Shown: piece after piece, positions 60,420 through 64,000 of the stretch
Layout: each line of letters begins with the position of its first letter
How positions within the stretch are numbered: position 1 is the stretch's first letter
Assembly: GCF_001468225.1 (NCBI RefSeq)
Contig: NZ_LNRU01000003.1
Span: 62,001-126,000, forward strand
Source: Sphingopyxis sp. H053
GTDB taxonomy: Bacteria > Pseudomonadota > Alphaproteobacteria > Sphingomonadales > Sphingomonadaceae
DNA: 64,000 nucleotides
Direction: 5' to 3'
The notes under the pieces: generated by a model
Databases searched by the model: none
Told to the model about the DNA's origin: nothing
Seen by the model: only the letters and a program-made list of their open reading frames with translations
Translations under genes and position numbers: made by a program

Positions 60420-61718
60420 CTACGGCTCAAAACGCGCGAAACGATAGGGCTTCGGATCGATGATCGGTTTCGAACCCGTCAGAATATCCGCCGCAAGCTC
60501 GCCCGCCGCCGGCGCGGTGCCGAAGCCGTGCCCCGAAAATCCGGAGCAGACGACTAGTCCCGGTATGCCCGAAACATGATCGATTATCGGCAAGGAATCG
60601 GGCGTAACATCCACTGTTCCTGCCCAGACTTCAGCGATTTCGGCGTCTTCGAACACAGGCCAGGCCGCGCGGAGGGCGACGAAGGCTTCACCGATTGCGC
60701 GCTGGTCAACCGCAGGGTCCTTCGTCCTCATACGCTCAAAGGGTGAAACGCCTTCGGATTTCCAGCGACGAGGCAAGGCAAGGTCGTCAATGAAGTCACG
60801 CCCGAACGCGACACGCAGATAACGACCTTGCGACCGGAGAGAAGAGAAGTATTTATGCCCGATGAGCAAATGATCCAGCGTGATCGGTGCTTTAACAGCG
60901 CTGCGCTGGGTAATCACAAAACCGCCGTCCGCGCGCTTGCGAAACGAAAAATCCGGTCCGCCAACCGCTATCTCAGTGGGCCCTTCCATGGGAGCGGTGC
61001 GGGACACCGAAACGGTAAGCGGCAGTGTCGGAAAGCCGATGCCGAGGTTGCCCAAGAAGCGTCGCGACCACAAGCCGCCCGCCAACAGGACCGTGTCGCA
61101 GCTGATTTCGCCGCGTTCGGTAACGACTCCCGTAACCCGCCCCGCAGAGCGGACGAGCGAGCGCACCGCGCAATTCTCGACGATGACCGCCCCCTTGGCC
61201 ATCGCGGCGCTCGCAATGGCTGACGCCGCGAGCGACGGCTCAGCGCGTCCATCGGATGGGGTATAGATGCCACCCGCCCATTTGGCCCGTCCCCCAGGAA
61301 CCAATTGATCGATATCACCCCGGGACAGTAGGCGCGAGTCGAGATTGAGAGGTTCCACAGAGCGGATCCAGGCCTCATGAGGCTCCATCTCCGCCTCGCT
61401 TCTGGCCAGAAAGAGAATGCCGGCTTCCCGATAGCCGACATCTAATCCCAATCGCTGCGGCATCCCCGCCCAGAGGTGGTCGGATGCGACCGCCAGGGGC
61501 ACATCGGCCGGAGCGCGGCTCGTCTTGCGGATCCACCCCTGGTTGCGCGACGATTGCTCACCGGCGACCACTCCCTTCTCGAGCACGACAACCGGAATAC
61601 CGCGCTCACTGAGCGTCAGTGCGGCGACCAGGCCGACAATCCCGCCCCCGATGATGACTACAGGAGCCGAAGACGGGAAGTCGTCACAAGTTAGAACAGG
61701 CGCGATATATGGTGCCAC
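60420..61718 (-). CDS. FAD-dependent oxidoreductase (DAO fold)
   Basis: 432 residues. VVIIGGGIVGLVAALTLSER is the FAD-binding start; EQSSRNQGWIRKTSR holds the SSRNxG family motif, and LPIIDHVSGIPGLVVCSGFS with GHGFGTAPAAGELAADIL is the C-terminal FAD contact. It oxidises an amine or amino acid to an imine. It lies between RidA-like and TMADH-like genes in one minus-strand operon, 46 bp before the latter. The RidA-like neighbour fits an imine product. Distinct from the oxidase at 53900: only the fold is shared. Confidence 0.88.
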   Translation of the reverse strand: MAPYIAPVLTCDDFPSSAPVVIIGGGIVGLVAALTLSERGIPVVVLEKGVVAGEQSSRNQGWIRKTSRAPADVPLAVASDHLWAGMPQRLGLDVGYREAGILFLARSEAEMEPHEAWIRSVEPLNLDSRLLSRGDIDQLVPGGRAKWAGGIYTPSDGRAEPSLAASAIASAAMAKGAVIVENCAVRSLVRSAGRVTGVVTERGEISCDTVLLAGGLWSRRFLGNLGIGFPTLPLTVSVSRTAPMEGPTEIAVGGPDFSFRKRADGGFVITQRSAVKAPITLDHLLIGHKYFSSLRSQGRYLRVAFGRDFIDDLALPRRWKSEGVSPFERMRTKDPAVDQRAIGEAFVALRAAWPVFEDAEIAEVWAGTVDVTPDSLPIIDHVSGIPGLVVCSGFSGHGFGTAPAAGELAADILTGSKPIIDPKPYRFARFEP

Positions 61719-61784
61719 GAGGCTATCCTTGATGTGAACCGAAAGATGATAATATCAGCAGCGCGACGGATAACCGAACAAATG

Positions 61785-62201
61785 CTAGAGATTCTTCACT
61801 TTTACATTGCCATTCGAAGCCCCTCGATAAGCGGTGACTTCAATCTCGACCTTGTAAACTTTTGAACTGAGCGGCGGACAGCTTAGGGTCATCGCGGGAT
61901 CGATACCGCGGAAACGGTCGCCGACCTTGGCCATGACGGCGGGCGTGTCGGAAGGATCCTGAATGAAGATACGCGAGGCCACGACGTCGCCCAAGCCGGC
62001 GTCGACCGCCTGCAGCGCCCGTTCGATATTCGCCAGGACCTGCTCGGTTTGTTCCTTGGCGTCCTCGGGAATCTCCTGAGTCAGAGGATTGCGCCCGGCG
62101 GTGTTTGAAACGAAGATCCAGTTATCGACGGATACCAGCCGCGAGTAGCTCGCCACGTCCTCATATCGTGAACCCGTTTTGAGCTTTACAATCTCAACCA
62201 T
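61785..62201 (-). CDS. RidA/YjgF family protein, non-canonical
   Basis: 138 residues. YSRLVSVDNWIFVSNTAGRN, ANIERALQAVDAGLGDVVAS and YKVEIEVTAYRG give the RidA fold; proteins of this family hydrolyse reactive enamines/imines or act in specific pathways. The Arg that binds the substrate carboxylate in RidA (PAR motif) seems replaced: the text here is DPAMTLSCPPLSS, so a non-RidA subgroup (Rid4-7 type) and another substrate are likely. It lies 60 bp after the cyclodeaminase-like gene and 66 bp before the oxidase. Confidence 0.88.
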   Translation of the reverse strand: MVEIVKLKTGSRYEDVASYSRLVSVDNWIFVSNTAGRNPLTQEIPEDAKEQTEQVLANIERALQAVDAGLGDVVASRIFIQDPSDTPAVMAKVGDRFRGIDPAMTLSCPPLSSKVYKVEIEVTAYRGASNGNVKVKNL

Positions 62202-62261
62202 ATTATCTCCAACTCAGAGCAGAGGCCTTGGGAACCAAAAAGGCGCATTCAGTCCATTGCG

Positions 62262-63401
62262 TCACCGCAGAACGGGCGTGTCCCAAAGATTGAGCGACTG
62301 GCCGATGCCGCGCGCGACTGCGTTGCGATAAACGACGGTGCCCCAGGCAACGTCCTCGACGGGCATTCCGCCAACAGACAAGATGATGATTTCATCGTCA
62401 TTCTGTCGGCCGGGGGCCTGGCCGGCGACGATGCGACCAAGATCCTCCAGATCTTCTTTCACCATCCGACCTTCGGCGATCATATCCATAAACTTGACGC
62501 CGATCATTGGCACCGCGTTATGGGCCGGCTTGGGCAGTTCATCAAACCAGGCTTCGTACAGACCGGTGTTATCGAGAACCTTTCGGACGTCTTTGGCCTC
62601 CATTGCCTCGTCAATCTCACACGTTGATGGCATGGCCAGAAACGCCCCTGGCTTCACCCATTCACGCTTGACGATAGGATAAGTCGAAGGATCACCTGCT
62701 ACGCCTGTATTGCAGTAACTGACCACATCGGAACCGCGAACGACCGCCTCAATCGAGTCAGCCACTTCTATGTTTTTGATCTGAGGCATGTCGGCCTTTA
62801 GCCAATCGAGAAAGCTATCAAGGCTCGATTTACCGCGCGCCTTGATCTTGATCGTGTCAAGTTCGGGGCAGACAGCAGACACTGCCATGAGCGTTGTTTT
62901 GCCCATGACACCTGGGCCGACCAGCCCGAAAACCTTGGAGTCCTTTCGCGCAAGATGCCGCGCCCCCACTCCCGGGATCGCCCCGGTCCGGTATGCCGAC
63001 AGGAGATTTGCGGACATGAAGGCAAGCGGCGCAGCAGTATCGGCGTCGTTGAGCACAAACATAAGGATGGACCGCGGCAAACCCTTTTCCCGGTTTTCGA
63101 CGTTAGATCCATACCATTTGACACCGGTAGTCCGAAAGCGGCCGCCAAGATAGGCGGGCATCGCCATGAAACGGCGGTCCGCGGTCGGCTTTGGCATGTC
63201 TGGAAAAGGCGAGTTCTGCGGAAACAAAATTATCGCCCCGTGGGAATCGTTGTTTGATCCCGACATACGATAGTCTCCCTGCCACAACAGGCCGAACATT
63301 TCCTCCATCGTATCCACACACATGGCCATATCGGTAACACCGGCCTTGATCATGTCTTGCTCTGACAGATACAAGAAATCTATTTTTGCTGTTCCGGTCA
63401 T
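62262..63401 (-). CDS. Ornithine cyclodeaminase / mu-crystallin family protein
   Basis: 379 residues. TTGVKWYGSN with Lys95 (substrate carboxylate contact in the family) and FGLVGPGVMGKTTLMAVSAV (NAD-binding GxGxxG, 162-167) identify the family. Members include ornithine cyclodeaminase, ketimine reductases and imine/amino acid dehydrogenases; one branch is annotated tyramine oxidase subunit B, and this long form may belong to it. First gene of the operon with RidA-like, DAO and TMADH-like genes: reduction or deamination of a cyclic imine would fit the group. RBS AAGGTGG precedes the ATG. Confidence 0.88.
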   Translation of the reverse strand: MTGTAKIDFLYLSEQDMIKAGVTDMAMCVDTMEEMFGLLWQGDYRMSGSNNDSHGAIILFPQNSPFPDMPKPTADRRFMAMPAYLGGRFRTTGVKWYGSNVENREKGLPRSILMFVLNDADTAAPLAFMSANLLSAYRTGAIPGVGARHLARKDSKVFGLVGPGVMGKTTLMAVSAVCPELDTIKIKARGKSSLDSFLDWLKADMPQIKNIEVADSIEAVVRGSDVVSYCNTGVAGDPSTYPIVKREWVKPGAFLAMPSTCEIDEAMEAKDVRKVLDNTGLYEAWFDELPKPAHNAVPMIGVKFMDMIAEGRMVKEDLEDLGRIVAGQAPGRQNDDEIIILSVGGMPVEDVAWGTVVYRNAVARGIGQSLNLWDTPVLR

Positions 63402-64000
63402 GAGTCCACCTTCTTAACTGTCTAAATTGTCATTCGAACATCGGCCCAGAGCGAACATCACTTCCCTGACCTTCAACAACGGCCCCAAGCAAGAGTCATG
63501 CAAGCTTGCGTTGAACAAATTTCTCTAACTGGTGAATACCGCCGAGCCAGCCCGCCTCTGCGCTCCATGATCGGGTAAGCGATTAAACCGTCGGGTATCG
63601 ACGCCTTCAACCGAGAGCCAGACCAGCCGGCATGAGCAACCCTCCCCTTTTCCGCGCAAAGCGTCTGTTGTTACAGGAAACAGGGAGCCGACGGCATAGC
63701 CCTGAATCTTCTGATTCATCGCCTCGTCCGTGCCCAGCGTCGGATTACAACGGGCTTCGCTATTACCCTCAATTGGAGCTAGACGTTACGATGAATCAAC
63801 GATTGCCATAGACCTGCATATAAATGAGCCGCTTGGCCGTAACGACCAACCGGATTCTCAGTTTATTATACAAACGACGAATTTCTAAGCCTGTCAATCT
63901 AAAAGTCGACGCTCGACCGGTAGGCGGCCTGCGGCATCCCCTTGGCATGGCTGCCGCATGGAGCAGCAGACGGCCGACCTTGTGCCTCCGACGGCGAGCT
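63402..64000. other. Upstream region and window end, no gene
   Basis: About 600 bp. The part up to about 63530 must hold the promoter of the cyclodeaminase-like operon. CATATAAATGAGCC and TTTATTATACAAACGACG (about 63815-63875) are AT-rich and may be a second promoter. No frame in the last 500 bp has a recognisable product. Confidence 0.5.

Overview
The window is high-GC DNA (only promoters and IS scars are AT-rich) that looks sphingomonad-like. It has three large TonB-dependent receptors with IIVTAQ-type plugs, many acyl-CoA and short-chain dehydrogenases, and ATGA start/stop overlaps. No housekeeping, rRNA or tRNA genes were seen. It reads as an accessory catabolic region assembled with insertion sequences, plasmid or chromosomal island.

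Region I (1-26.8 kb) looks like a peripheral pathway for a hydrophobic, probably alicyclic or isoprenoid-like compound. A minus-strand operon carries an enoyl-CoA hydratase-like protein, a cytochrome P450, a nitronate monooxygenase-like flavoprotein and an acyl-CoA dehydrogenase cut by the window edge. A second carries an APH-fold kinase, a frameshifted SDR, an ACAD10/11-type dehydrogenase and a zinc alcohol dehydrogenase. The kinase and dehydrogenase resemble a split ACAD10/11 (compare LvaA/LvaC of levulinate catabolism), which removes a hydroxyl group after phosphorylation. Next come a second frameshifted SDR, a D-aminoacylase-type amidohydrolase and two overlapping Lrp/AsnC regulators. Two TonB-receptor/kinase operons follow, with a TetR regulator and three paralogous AttH/CrtC-like (DUF7064/7065-like) proteins. 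Each of the three has an APH-fold kinase as its neighbour. AT-rich near-palindromes in front of at least five of these units look like one shared operator. The repeated kinase, lipocalin-like protein and receptor set is the best candidate for an undescribed system.

A scar at about 27.2-29.9 kb holds an IS110 element, two IS21 istB remnants, and truncated SDR and ferredoxin-reductase genes.

Region II (30-46 kb) is a pyridine-ring catabolic block. It has a two-subunit molybdenum hydroxylase with MobA-like and XdhC-like maturation genes, and one operon encoding maleate isomerase, N-formylmaleamate deformylase, 2,5-dihydroxypyridine dioxygenase, maleamate amidase, a class A flavin monooxygenase, an extra alpha/beta hydrolase and a TetR regulator. 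This takes 2,5-dihydroxypyridine to fumarate, formate and ammonia. Subunit sizes of the hydroxylase, the monooxygenase type, and a trimethylamine-dehydrogenase-like enzyme at 58-60 kb suggest a nicotine (VPP-type) route, or a related N-heterocycle, rather than plain nicotinate. That is inference. An 8-bp tandem repeat (about 10.7 copies) lies in the leader of an NmrA-like gene beside the hydroxylase.

Region III (46.8-63.4 kb) holds an APC permease, glutaryl-CoA dehydrogenase with a CoA-transferase broken by an in-frame TGA, an MFS transporter, a DAO-type oxidase, an IS110/IS66/IS3 cluster, and an amine-type operon (ornithine cyclodeaminase-like, RidA-like, DAO-type oxidase, TMADH-like).
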